A DNA stretch of 64,000 nucleotides from Ectothiorhodospiraceae bacterium (GTDB taxonomy: Bacteria > Pseudomonadota > Gammaproteobacteria > HK1). Shown piece after piece: positions 25,639 to 37,700 of the stretch; positions within the stretch are counted from its first letter, which is position 1; every line of letters starts with the position of its first letter. The stretch lies in contig JACKNM010000002.1 of NCBI GenBank assembly GCA_024234875.1, positions 310,001 through 374,000 of the forward strand. The letters are read 5' to 3'. A model generated the notes under the pieces. It was given only the letters and a program-made list of their open reading frames with translations. It was not told the DNA's origin and did no database searches. The position numbers and the translations under genes are program-made.

Positions 25639-26973
25639 TCACTGCTGGAATGTCGCCCGGGCCTCGACCAGGTGCTGTCCGGCCGGGATGTCGATGGAGA
25701 CCGTCGCGGTGCAACGCCCGTCGACGTCGCATTGCGCGGGATCGAGCGTGGTGGTGCGCCGGATGATGTTCCGGCCGAGGCGCGGCTTGATCGTCACCTC
25801 GACCCCGGTTCCGACCGGGACGCCGATCGTCTCGAGGTCGACGTCGACGATCCCGGGAACGTCGAAGAGCACGTCCACCGCGCCGAACGCCCCCTGGGGC
25901 AGAGTCGCGATCGGCTGGCCGTTCGCGCGCGACAGCGACTCCCCCTGCAAGGCGGTGATTGCCACCGATTGCGCCAGCGGGGGCGCCAACGGTCCGGGGG
26001 CGGGCGCGCGCACCGCCACCGGTGTGGCGATACTGGCCGCGGTCTCGTTGGTGAAGGCCTCCAGTCGGATGGCCCCGTCTGCCGCCACGACGGAGCCATT
26101 CACGCCACCGGTAGCACTTACCGCACCGTTGCCGACGAGGCGGTCGGCGAGAATCCGGATCGCACCGCCGGCGCCACCGGCACCGGCCCCGGCGCAAACC
26201 AGCCCCGAGTAGCGCCCTCCGCCCGCGCCGCCGTTGGCGCGGACATTCCCGGCAATCTCGACCGTGCCGTTGGCCGCGAGCAGGAGTACCCCACCACCGC
26301 CGCCACCACCACCGGCCGAGCAGCCGCTGACAACGTCGGGCGACGCGCCACCACCGCCCCCCGAGCCGCCGATGGCCGGAAGCAGCTCGATGTTGCCGAC
26401 GAACCCGCCTGGAGCGCCGGCGAGCGAGCCGTCCGAGACCCCACCCGCCCCGCCGGCAGGCCCGAATCCGGGCCCACCGTCATCGGCGAGGTTGACGAGC
26501 TGGTACGCCCCGTCGCCGCCGCGGAACCCACCAGGCCCACCCGCGCCCCCGACACCATTCAGGCCGGTGGTGCCGCCGCCCCCTGCCGCACCGCTCACCT
26601 GCACGGTGTCGTTCGCATCGATCACGACATCCCCCTTGACCAGCATGGTCACGGGCGAGTTGGCGGCGTCGGGACTGAACACCACGGTGGCGTTCGCGGT
26701 CGGCGACGCCGGATAGCCGTCGACCGTGAAGCTGTCGAACACCATCACCCCACCGGGCGGGAGGGGGATGGTGATGGTCGGCGCGGAGATGGTGGTCCCT
26801 GGCGGCCAGGTCGCGGCGTCCACGCTGCGGAAGTCGCCGAGGGACTGCGCGCCCGCGCAGCCACAGATGTCGACCTGGGCAGCCACCGGGGGCGTGGCGA
26901 GCCACGCGGCGCCCAGCACCAGTGCGGGCACCACGGCGGGGACGCGACCGGGACGGGTGATGTGGTCGAGCAT
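25639..26973 (-). CDS. Secreted glycine-rich repeat protein
   Basis: A 444-residue exported protein. The signal peptide is MLDHITRPGRVPAVVPALV to about VAAQ, and the mature chain starts VDICGCAGAQ. The middle (about residues 120-270) is very Gly-rich with runs such as GGAGGPGGFRGG, GGSGGGGGA and GGGGGGGG, interleaved with right-handed beta-like strands (VEIAGNVRANGGAGG). The C-terminal approximately 130 residues form a beta-rich domain ending in HLVEARATFQQ. I chose the ATG at 26973 because AAGGAG lies 8 nt before it; extending upstream would translate the repeat cluster. It probably has an extracellular structural role. I do not recognise the family. Confidence 0.8.
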   Translation of the reverse strand: MLDHITRPGRVPAVVPALVLGAAWLATPPVAAQVDICGCAGAQSLGDFRSVDAATWPPGTTISAPTITIPLPPGGVMVFDSFTVDGYPASPTANATVVFSPDAANSPVTMLVKGDVVIDANDTVQVSGAAGGGGTTGLNGVGGAGGPGGFRGGDGAYQLVNLADDGGPGFGPAGGAGGVSDGSLAGAPGGFVGNIELLPAIGGSGGGGGASPDVVSGCSAGGGGGGGGVLLLAANGTVEIAGNVRANGGAGGGRYSGLVCAGAGAGGAGGAIRILADRLVGNGAVSATGGVNGSVVAADGAIRLEAFTNETAASIATPVAVRAPAPGPLAPPLAQSVAITALQGESLSRANGQPIATLPQGAFGAVDVLFDVPGIVDVDLETIGVPVGTGVEVTIKPRLGRNIIRRTTTLDPAQCDVDGRCTATVSIDIPAGQHLVEARATFQQ

Positions 26974-27067
26974 GGATCTCACTCCTTCGCGAATCATGTG
27001 TCGGTCATCGACTGGCAGGGCGGGCGACCGACCGGTCCCGGGGACGCTCGGACGCACACTCGTACCT

Positions 27068-27360
27068 GGGTGTCCAGAAGCTGCTTCCCTGGGTGTCCAG
27101 AATCGGCGTCCCCTCCAGGACCGGGTCCGGGACTTGGGTGTCCAGATGCCCCGCCACCAGGCCTGGGTGTCCAGAAGACCAGCGCGCCCGGCGAGCATGG
27201 GTGTCCACGACGTGCCCACGACGTGCAGGGTCCCGAGGGCGCTTCGCCGCGGCATCGAAAGTGGGTGTCCAGAACGCGCGCCCTCCAGAACGCGGGCACT
27301 CGCCGACCTGGGTGTCCAGAAGCCGTGCAGAAGCCGTGCGTCGAAACCTGGGTGTCCAGA
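27068..27360 (+). repeat. Cluster 2 of the GGGTGTCCAGA repeat (8 units)
   Basis: Eight copies start at 27068, 27091, 27136, 27165, 27199 (GGGTGTCCACG), 27263, 27310 and 27350, all in the plus orientation and mostly preceded by CCT or CTT. Degenerate half-units (ctccaga, gtgcagaagccg) lie between. It occupies the 435-nt gap 26974-27408 between giant 2 and the glycine-rich gene, in which I see no other gene, terminator or clear promoter. Unlike cluster 1, the sequence following each core is variable. Confidence 0.9.
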
Positions 27361-27408
27361 TACTCCGGATGCTCCTCAGGGCGGCCCCGGTTGTCGGTGT
27401 CGGAATCC

Positions 27409-28780
27409 TCATGGCAGCAACTCCACCCCGACCGGCGGTGCGACCACCGGTGGTCGGGTGCCGGCCGCGGGGAGGCCGACGCGGACGGTGAGCCGCCGCG
27501 GCAGCTCGCCCGCGTCGAGGTCGACGGTGGTCGTCCCGTCGGCTCCGGCGACCAGGTCGACCACCGCGTCGACCTCCCCGGCCGGAACCACGACGGTCGC
27601 GCTGGTCGGGCTGGCGACGCCCGGATCGGCGCTGGTGATCGCCACCACGGTGTCGACCGCCCGCGGGGTGCCGAGCACCCGGACCCGGATCCGGGTCGTC
27701 GTTCCCGGCCCCACGCTCGCACTCCCCGCCGACGGCGGGTGGCGCAGCTCCACGCCGACCGGCGGCGCCACCAGGGGCGGCAGCTCATCCGGCGCGGGTG
27801 GCCCCACCCGGACCGTGAGCCCGCGCACCAGCGCCCCCGCCCGCAGGGTGACCACGGCCACTCCGTCGGCGGCCGGCACGAGGTCGACCACCGCCGCCCG
27901 CTCGCCGGCCGGGATGGTCACCACCGGGCTCCCGGCCTGGACGACGGACGGATCGCTCGACGTGACGTCGACGTCGGTCGGGACGGCGACTGGCGCCGGG
28001 AGCAAGGTCACCGCGATGCGCGTGGTGCCGGCACTCGCGATCCCGATGCGTCCGAGCGACGGCGGCGGCCGGAGCACGATTCCGACCTCCGGCGCGACCA
28101 CCGGCGCGAGCTCGCCGGGCCCCGGCGTGCCGACCCGCACGTTCACCGCACGCACTCGCCCTGCGGCGCGGAGCGAGAGCCGTGCGAACCCCGGCCCGGC
28201 CGGCTGGAGCACCACCGTCACCGAGCGCGACCCGGCCGCGACGGTCGAGACCGCGTCACGCGGGCTCACCACGTCCGGGTCGTCGCTGGTCACCGCGACC
28301 TCCACCGGCGCGCTCGCGTCGGCGTCGAGGAAACGCAGCGTGACCGTCGTCGGCGCGCCCTCGGGAACCACCAGCGTGCCGAGCGACGGCGGCTCGCGCA
28401 GCGAGATGCCGACCGCCGGGGCCGCCGCCGGCGCCGGGGTCGGCGCCGCGCCAGAGCCGACGCCGACGGTGAGCTGCCAGGTGCCGTCCGGCAGCGCGAT
28501 GCGCAGCCGCGCGACGCCGTCGACACCGGTAGCGATATCGAGCGGGAGGACCCGCGAACCGGTCGCGATCTCGGTGGTGCCGATCACGTTCGCCACCGTC
28601 GGCGCGTCACTGGTCACGATGGCGGTCACCGGCGTCGAGGCCCGAGCCGAGAGGAGCGCCAGGGCGATGCGCCGTGAGCTCGCCGCGGGCAGGGTGACGA
28701 CTCCGGCGTCGAGGGGCGGACGCACGCCCGCCCCCGCCGGTCGCGCCAGCACGTCGACGCCGAGGCCCGCCACCGGCTGG
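27409..28780 (-). repeat. Tandem C-terminal protein repeats of giant 2
   Basis: The last approximately 455 residues of giant 2 contain four tandem modules of roughly 100-115 residues. Each begins with a string like APPVGVELRHPPSAG (variants VGISLREPPSLG, VGIVLRPPPSLG) and ends in LTVRVG-P. The final module is followed by another APPVGVEL and then a stop, so the array ends a few residues into a fifth unit. Confidence 0.75.
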
Positions 28781-31700
28781 CTGACCGACGCGATGACGTC
28801 CGCGTCGCCGAGCGCCGAGCGGACCGCGACCGTCGTCGAGCCCTCGACGAGACCGTCGAGCGGCACCACCAGGCGGGTCGTGCCCGCCGGCATGACCACA
28901 CCCCCGACCGGCAACCCGAGCAGGGAAGGGTCGACCGCGGAGACGTCGACCGGGAGATCGGTGTCGAGCGGGCTCGACAGCGTCAGCGTCAGCCGTCCCG
29001 TCGCGCCGAGCGGGATCCCGAGCAGGTCGGGGCTCGCGCGCAGGCCCGGCTGCACGGCGAGGGTCACGGTGTCGGTCGCGATCACCGCGCCACCGTCGTC
29101 GAGCGCCTCGGCCACCACGATCAGGAACGACGCGGCGGCGGCCGCCGGGACGTCGACGGGCTGCACGAATGGTGCGGCGCCGTCCGTACCGACGGGCGTC
29201 CCGTCGACCAAGAACCGCACCGCCGCCACCCCGAGCCCCGCGCTCGCGTCGGCCTCGACCTGCAGCACCGTGCCCTCGACCACGCTCGCGCCGTCGAGCG
29301 GGCGCACGATGCCGAAGGTCCCGGTGGTGAAGGTGGACGTGAGTGGCGCGGTGAGCGGCGCGCCGAGGTCGTCGGTAAGCGCGTTGCCCGCCAGATCGGT
29401 GATGCCGGCGGTCAGCTCGACGGTGTACGTCGCGCCGAACGCGAGCGGCGCCGTGGGCGTGAACCGCGCGGTCCGCGGGTCGACCAGCGTGATCGCGCCG
29501 GCGACCGGGCCGCCGACCGCGTCGAGCAGCCGGAACGTCTCGGCGCGAACCGACGCCGGGTCGACCGCCTCGTCGAGCACCACCGTCACCGCGCCGGAGA
29601 CGGCGACCCCGGTCGCGCCGTCCGCCGGCACCACGGTGACACGGCGCGGGCCGGTGGTGTCGGGCGCGGCCACGGTGAAGGCGCTGGTCACCGCGCCCGC
29701 GAGCGCGTTGCCGGCGCCGTCGGTGATCGAGGCGGCGATCTCGACCACCACGCTCGCACCCGGGTCGAGATCCGTGGTGGGATCGACGCGCAGCACCTGG
29801 CGCCCCTCGTCGAGGGACAGGGTCGCCGCCACCGCGACGCCGTCGGCCAGCAGCCGGACACTGGCCGCGTCCACCGTGGCCGGGTCGACGGACTCCGAGA
29901 AGCGCACCACCACGGTGGTGTCGGCGGCGACGTCGACCGCACCGTCGGCCGGTGTCACGTCGACCACGCTCGGCGCGACCACGTCCGCCACCCGTACCAG
30001 CACCGGCGACTCGGCGGCGCCGGTGTTGCCGGCGACGTCGGTCGCGAGCGCGGTCACGCTGACCAACCCGCCCGCTGGCGGGGGCGCGTCGATGGTGACG
30101 ACGAAGCGCTCGGTCGCGGTGCGCACGTCGCCGGTAATCGGGCGAGTCTCGAGCCGCGAGACCACGCCGGAGGTGGCAAAGGTCACGCTCGCGAGCGGGC
30201 CGTTGTCGGAGACCTCCACCACCACCTCGAACGGTGTGGCCGGGTCGGCCACGGTGCCAGGAGACGGCGCGGTGATCAGCACCCGCGGCGCGACGTCGTC
30301 GATCACCGTGCCGGCGACGCTCGCGGGCGGGCTCGCGTTGCCGCCGTCGCGCGCCACCACCCGCACCGTCAACGGGCCGGGCGCGGCGTCGGCCGGAACC
30401 ATCACGCTGAAGCTCTGCCTGGTGCCGACCGCCGGCGCCGCCAGCACGCGCGACTCCGAGAAGGCGAACGCGCCGGACACGTCGAGGTCGATGCTGCGCA
30501 CCCCGACGTCGTCGGTGGCATCGGCCGTCACCACCAGCACCCGGCCCGGTCGGGTCACGAAGCCGTCGAACGGAGCGACCAGCGTGACTGCCGGCGGCGC
30601 GCCGTCACCGACCGTGAGCGCGAGGGTGACCGGCGCGCCGGCGTTGCCGGCGGCGTCGCGCGGGGTCGCGGTCACGGTCAGCGCGGCGCCGTCCGGCGCG
30701 GTGGGCGGAACGGTGAACACGAAGGTCCCGGAGGCGCTGGGCGACGGCGCGACCGCAACCTGCCCGGCGGCGGTGGTCGCACCGCTCACCGCGAAGTCGA
30801 ACGCGGTCACCGCGACGTTGTCGGTCGCACTCGCGATCACCGACACCATCGCGCCCGGGTCGACACGGGTCGCACCGCCAGCGGTGACCAGACCGGTGGC
30901 GACCGGAGCGACGGTGTCGGCGAGCACCACCGTGCGACTGGCGCCGAGGCTCACGTTTCCGGCGACGTCGGTCGCGTTGGCGACCAGGCTGACCGAGAAC
31001 GGCGCGACCGCGGTGCCCGGCACGCGCACGGTGAAGGTCTCCGTCCGTGGCCCGGAGCCGCTCACCGGCCGCGTCTCGCATCCGGCGAGAGCCGGGGTGC
31101 AGGCGAGGGTGAGGCTCGCGAGCGCGGCGTCGTCGCTCGCCGTCACCACCACGTCGAGATCCTGGCCGGGCAGCACTCGCGCGCCCTGCACCGGGCTCAC
31201 GAACGAGACGCTCGGCCGGCGGCCGTCGCGCACGGTGAGCGCGAGCGGTGCCGCCACCGCCGTCGCCCCGCCGGTGTCCTCGGCCGCCGCCTGCACGGTG
31301 ACCGTGGTTCCCGGGGGCGCGCCGGCGGGAATGGTGAGGTCGAAGGTGCCGTCGAAGGTCGTGCCACCGGCGTCCGGCCCGCGGCTCTCGGCGAATGCCG
31401 CCGCGCCGACGGCTGAGAAGCTGATGCGTGTGAGCCCCGCGTCGTCGTCGGCCTGGACGCGGAAGCGACAGACCTGCCCGGCGTCCACCGTCGGACCGGG
31501 ACAGGACACCGCGCCGAGGGTGACCGTCGGCGGCAGGTCCGGGCGTGGGGTCACGACGGTGCGGAACACGGTCGACCGGTTGCCGGCGGCGTCGACCGCC
31601 ACCGCGCCGAGTGCCACCGGCGCGAAGCCGGGCGGCAGGGTCACGGTGGCGCCGAAGGGCGCCGCGGTCACTGTCGCCGCCGCCACGTCACCGACCAGGT

Positions 31701-34700
31701 AGTCGACCCGCACCACGTCCACGTCGCTCAACTGGACACCCAGGTCGAGCGGGGCGCCGCCGACGACGGTGCCCAGGACATCGATGGCGGCGATCACCGG
31801 AGCCTGGGTGTCCACGGAATCGAACGACCAGGTGAGTGGCAGTCCGGGGAGTGGGTTGCCGGCGCGGTCGGTCACGCCGTCGAGGGTCGCGGTGTAGGTC
31901 CGATTGGGGGCGAGGAACGCACGCGGGGTCAGCACCAGCAGCGAGTCGCCGAGCCCGCGGCCGACGTCGGCGGCGACCGCCTGACCCGTATCGTCGGCCA
32001 GCGTCAGGGTCGCCCCGGGCGCGATCGGCTCGTCGAGCTCGACCCGGACCACCGCCTCCGGGAGCACGCCGACGGCGCCGGGGGCGGGGCTGCGCGAGAC
32101 CAGCAGCGGCGGCCGGGCATCGGTGGTGCGCAACGTGCTCACGACGCGGCCGACCATCGCCAGGCCGGCGCGGTCGGTGACGCCGTTCGGCGCGCCCTCG
32201 ATGGAGAGCGTGTACAGCGTGTCGCTCGCCAGATCCTCGCTCGGGGTCACGAGCACGGTGGCGTCGCCGTCGGTGAACGCGAGCAGCCGTCCGACCGGGC
32301 CGGCCGGGCCGGTGAGCGTCACCACGCCCACCGGCGTCACGGTGCTCGGCAACACCGGCTCGTCGAAGGTGATGGCGATGGTCGGGCGCAGCGCCACGCC
32401 GCTGGCGCCGTCGGCCGGGGACACCGCGACCACCCGCGGCGCCTGCGCGTCGAGCACCACGTCGCCGAGGGCGAGGTCGGGGCTCGCCAGATCGATGCTT
32501 CCGGCGAGTCGCGCCACCCCGCCCGTCGACGGCTCGAGGACATCCACCGCGACCGGTCCGAACGGGATGCCGCTGAAGTCGAATTGCCCGTCGACCCCGG
32601 TCGCGACCTGGAGCCGCCCCGGCTGGCCGGTCTGGCTGGCGAACGACAGATCGACGAAGGCCCGTACCGCGGCGGTCATGCCGCCGGGTAGCAGCACCCG
32701 CCCGGACACCGTACCGGTACGCTCGAGCATGACCGACGCGGCGACCGCGTCGTTGGGGGCGGCAATCTCGCCGGTCGCGATTCCCCCGAGCGGACCGGAC
32801 GCGACCTGGGCCTCGAAGGTGCCGACCGGGACGTCGGTGAAGACCACGATGCCGTCGGCGTCGGTGAATCCCAGCAACTCGGTGCGGGCCGCGTCGGCCA
32901 GCCGCTCGCCGGCACGCTCGCCGCTCGCGACCAACCGCACCCGCGCGCTCGGCACGCCGACGCCGAAGCCGTCGGTGACGGTCATGGTCACGGTGCCGAC
33001 GCCGCGAAGGACGAGATCGACCGGCACCTCGCCGAGCGCCTGGTCGAGGGTGACGCGGGCCGAAGCGGCGTCGGTGGGCACCGCGACGGAGGATGCCGTG
33101 ACCACCAGCGACCCCAGCGGTAACAGCTCGAACCGCGCCTCGCCCAGCGCATCGGTGGCATCGCTGCGCCCGACGTTCCCGCCCGTGATCTGGACCCGCG
33201 CCGCGGTCGCCGGCGTCACGCCGTCGCTCTCCAGCACGCGCACCAGCAACGACCCCCACGGGGCGAGGACGACGTCGCGCGCGATCGCCTCGCCGTCGTC
33301 GACCAGGGTCCCGCTCGCGGTGCCGGTGAAGCCGCTCAGCGGGTCGAAGGCGCGCAGCGCGAACGCCCCCGACGGCACGCCGGCGAAGGCGAAGCTGCCG
33401 TCGGCCAGCGTGACCGCTTGCAGCCCGCCGGCGACCGCAGTCCCGGCGGCGCTCAGGGCGACCCGTGCGCCGTTCACCGGGGTGACGCCGTCGCCGGCGA
33501 GCACCCGCCCGGTGACCGAGCCGCGCGGCTGCTGGACCAGGACGACCCGCACCCGATCGCCCTCGAAGCGCACCTCCCCGCCCGCCCGGCCCTTGCGCCC
33601 GGTCAGCGGGTCGAGGGCCTCGACGGTGAACGGACCGGCGGGCACCGCGGGCAGCGAGAACGCGCCGTCGACGTCGGTGCTGCCATAGACCGACACCGCG
33701 CCGGAGACGAGCTCGACGTTCGCGTTCGCGATCGGCTGCGCGCCGGCGGCGGTGAGGAACACCCCGTCGACCACCCCCGAGGGCTGCAGGGTCGCGACCA
33801 CCAGGCGGCCCTCGTCGCGCGCGACGATGCCGCTCGCGCGCGCCTCGAGCCCGGTGCCGGGCTCCTCGGCGACGACCGAGAACGGCCCCTCGGTGATGCC
33901 GGTGAGCAGCAACTGGCCGGTGACCGCATCGGCGGTGCCGGCGCGCACGTCGCGCGGGAAGGAGCCGCGCTCCAGGCGCACCAGCGCCCCGGGCACCGGA
34001 GTCCCGTCGGTGCGCACCACCGCCACCGTGATCTCGCCGAGCCCCAGCAGGCGCAGCGTGATCGGCGTGTCGGCACCGCCGACGACCTGCGCGTAGCCCT
34101 CGGCGCGAAGGCCGTCGGGCGAGCGCGCGGTCACCCGATAGTTGCTCCGTGGGATCGGGAGCAGGCTCTGGAAGCAGCCGTCGACGTCGGTGAGCACCGT
34201 GATCCCGGCCTGGTACTCGATGGTGACCTCGGTGTCGATCGGCGCCGGCGCGGTGCCGTCGGGCGCCAGCACGCAACCCGAGATCGTGCCCTCGTTGGCC
34301 ACCGTCGAGGGGAACTGGAGCACCAGATCGCGCCGATCGGGGGTCACCGTGTCGAGCCTTCCGCTCTCGGTCACCACGCCGCCGTCGAAGAGATCGAACG
34401 CGGAGACGGTGAAGTCGCCGGCGCGAATGCCGGTGATCTGGAACGTCTGCTGGTCGAAGCGCGGGATGCCTGCGAACGCGAAGGTGCCGAGCGTCGGATC
34501 GGTGTCGAGCCGGCCGAGAAGTCGGCGCACCGCTCCACCCGACTCGTTGACCGAGAGCCCCTGGATGACCACCTGGGCGCCCGCGGGCAGGCCGTTGGCC
34601 TGGCGCACGACGCCCTCGACCTCGCCGAACGGCAGGTACTGGATGTCGCGCACCACGGTGACGCTGTCTTGCTGGAGTCGGACCTTGGTCCAGCCGAAGC

Positions 34701-37700
34701 CGCCGGTCAGGTCGGACGGCGGGGGGCCGGCGAGCCCTGCCTGGGAGACGTCGAACAACCGCTGGACACTGCGCCGATAGGCGTCGGCGACGGCGTTTTG
34801 GCCGATGACCGGTGGCGGCTCCCCGCCGAGCTCGGGGGGGACGTCGCCGGCGGTGAACGCCGAGACCGGGTCGATGCCCTTGAGCAGCATCCACTCGATC
34901 AGCGCCTCCTGCGACGGTCCCGGGGCCTGGAACAGGTAGTCGCCGAGCTGGAGATCCGGGAACCGGAAGTAGCCCTGGTTGTTCGCGAACACGAACGAGA
35001 AGCCGCCCGTTTGCACCAGGCGCACCGTGGCGCGGGGCACTGGCTGACCATTCGCATCGCGCACGAAGCCCTCCACCGTCGCGCGCTGCTCGAGACGAAT
35101 GGCGACCTCGACGGTCCGCCCCGCGACCGCGGTCACCTCGGCGCTGCCACGCCGGCGGGTGGTCGGGTTACCGGCCTCCATCGTCCGACGCCCCGGCGGG
35201 ACGGCGGTGGTGAACCGCCCGAGCGCATCGGTGGTGGCGAGCGCGAAGCCGCCGGCGACCAGCGCGCCGACCGCCGGGGTCACGCCGTCGGGCTCGAACA
35301 CGACCCCGGTGACCGTCGCCTCGCCCTCCATCACCACGACAGCGCCGACGGTGGTACCGGCGACCAGTTGCACCTGGGTGGTGACGCCGATCTGGCCGCT
35401 GGCCGGATCCTGCGCGACGACATCGACCGGTCCGGCGCGCAAGCCCTCGGCCGCGAACCGGCCGTCGGCGTCGGTGACGGTCTGCGCGACCGGGGTGACG
35501 GTGTCGGTGCGACGGTCGTAGCTGCCCACGTACACCGTGAACCCGGGCGCCGGCGAGCGCCCGTCGGCGAGCAGGACGCGGCCGTCGAGGGCCGCGGTCT
35601 GCCCGACCGGTAGATCCGTGGTCAGGTCGACCTCCACCAGATCGCCCGCGGTCTCGACGAGCCCGGAGCGCGTGCCCACCGCGCCGCGCGCGTCGGCGGC
35701 CCAGACCCCGAACGACCCGACCGGCACGTCGTCGAAACGGAAAGTCCCGAGCGCGTCGGTCACGGTGACCCGACCGCGCCCGAGGCCGGCGGAGAAGATG
35801 CGCACCTCGGCGCGGTCGGCCACCGTGCCGTCGACCGCGCGTACCGTTCCGGTGACCACCCCGAGACCGGTGAAGGTCGGGAACAACGCCATGTCGTCGC
35901 CGGCACCGCGCACCCGAGCGTTCAGGGTGGCGAACTTGAGCGTGCGCGGGTGCTGTGCCGTGAGCACGAAGTGCGTGCCGATGCGGCGCACGAAGTCGAG
36001 CTCGAAGCTGCCCTCGGCGTCGGTCGGGAAGATCGCGACCGGAAACGCGTACTGGCCCGGGGTGATGACGATGGTGAGATCGAGCAGCGCGTTGGGCACC
36101 GGGGCGCCGTCGGCGTCGCGGACCTGGCCGTACACCCGCGCGCCGTCGGTGAGCACCATCTCGATCGGTCGTGTGGTGGGCGCGAGCGCGACGCCGCGGG
36201 CGTCGACCACCCCGTCGACGGTGAGCGAGCGCGGCACGAGCGCGCCGACCGGGCGCTCCAGATAGAGGTAGGCGATGCGCCCGCTCGGCTGCAGCACCGC
36301 GCCACGCACCGCGTTCGCCTCGACCGACCAGTGCGACAGGTCCTGGACGGAGTCGGCATCGACCGGCTTGTCGAGCAGCACCGCGACCAGCAGCCCGTAG
36401 GTCGCCGGGTCGGTCACGTCGCCGGCGCGCTGGTAGAACGCGCTCTCGAGCTGGCGCACGGTGACCACGGCCGGCGGCGCCTCGGTGAGGCGTTGCACCG
36501 CGGGCGCGGCGGTCGACTCCGCGATGCCGTCGCCGTCGGCGTCGACCTCGAGCAGGGGCACGCCGGGGGCATCCAGGTCGACGACGAGCCGCGACACCGC
36601 GCCGGCCACCGTCGGCACGCCGATGAACGACAGCAAGTCGGCCTCGCCGGGCGTCGCCGCCGGGACCGCCACCGCGAGGTCGAACGACCCGGTGCCGGTG
36701 CCGAGCACCTCGACCTCGAAGCGTCGCCGGTCACCGACGCGGGTCACCGCGACGAGATCGCGACCGGGCGCCGCCCCGGTCTCGACATGATGGGTGTCCA
36801 GAAGATCGCGGGTGGTGGCGTCGCTCGTGGCGCCGTCGGGGCCGACCAGGCGCAGCGCGACCGGAGCCGGAGCGGCGGCGTCGGAGGTCATCGCAAGCAG
36901 CACCGGGTCGCGCGGCAGGGCCTCGGTCGCGCGGGCAGCCACCAGGTCCGCCGCGGTCGCCCCCACGGGCGCGTCGAGTGCCGCACCGAGCGCGGCCAGC
37001 AACTCGGCCCCGGCCTCGGTCTCGCGCAGGAGCTGATCGAATCCGGCGTCCGGCACCCGGCTGCCGCCCCAGTCGAGCAGCAGGTCGACGAGCACGCGGT
37101 GTGGGTCGTCACCGAACGCGATGCGCTGCCCGGCCTCGGCGAGCTCGACACCGCGCGTGGTCACCACCCGACGCGACACGTAGAGCACGTCGTCCGGCAA
37201 CGCGCCGGCCGGTGCGTTGGCGATGCTGAGCGCCTGGCCGAGCACGCGCTGCGCCGCGACCACCAGTGCGTCGGGCAGCGCGTCGACGGTCGCCGGCAAC
37301 ACGATGGTGTCCGGTGCCGCCGGCACCTCACGCTCGACCACCCCGGTGGTGAGATCGACGCCACCGGCGACCAGGCCAGGGTCGGTGCGCACCCGGGTCG
37401 CGGTGACGTATCCGGTCAGCTCGGAGATCAGCCGGAAGCGCGCGGTCGCGGACTCCCCGGGGCCGATGGTGTCGAAGACCACCGACTCCTCGGCCCCCGG
37501 CGCGAGGCGCGCGCCGGAGATCGCGCGCGCGGGCAGGCGGACGGTGAGCAGGTTGGCGTCGACCCCCGAGGTGTTGCTCAACGTCGCGAAGAGGTCGTAG
37601 GGCTCGCCGGCGCGAATGGTGCGCGGATGCGCGAAGGTGATGTCGAAGGTCGGGTTGCGCACCAGCACCGCGCCGGCGGCCGAGCCCTCGATCTCGACCG

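Noticed and set aside
26974..27408. Small proteins encoded by cluster 2
   Set aside because: Open frames here are just translations of the repeat in different phases, without starts or ribosome sites.
25672..31702. Long plus-strand open frames opposite the glycine-rich gene and giant 2 (about 1,000 and 1,650 residues)
   Set aside because: Compositionally biased translations that cross the repeat cluster and two intergenic gaps. No signal peptide, motif or ribosome site supports them.
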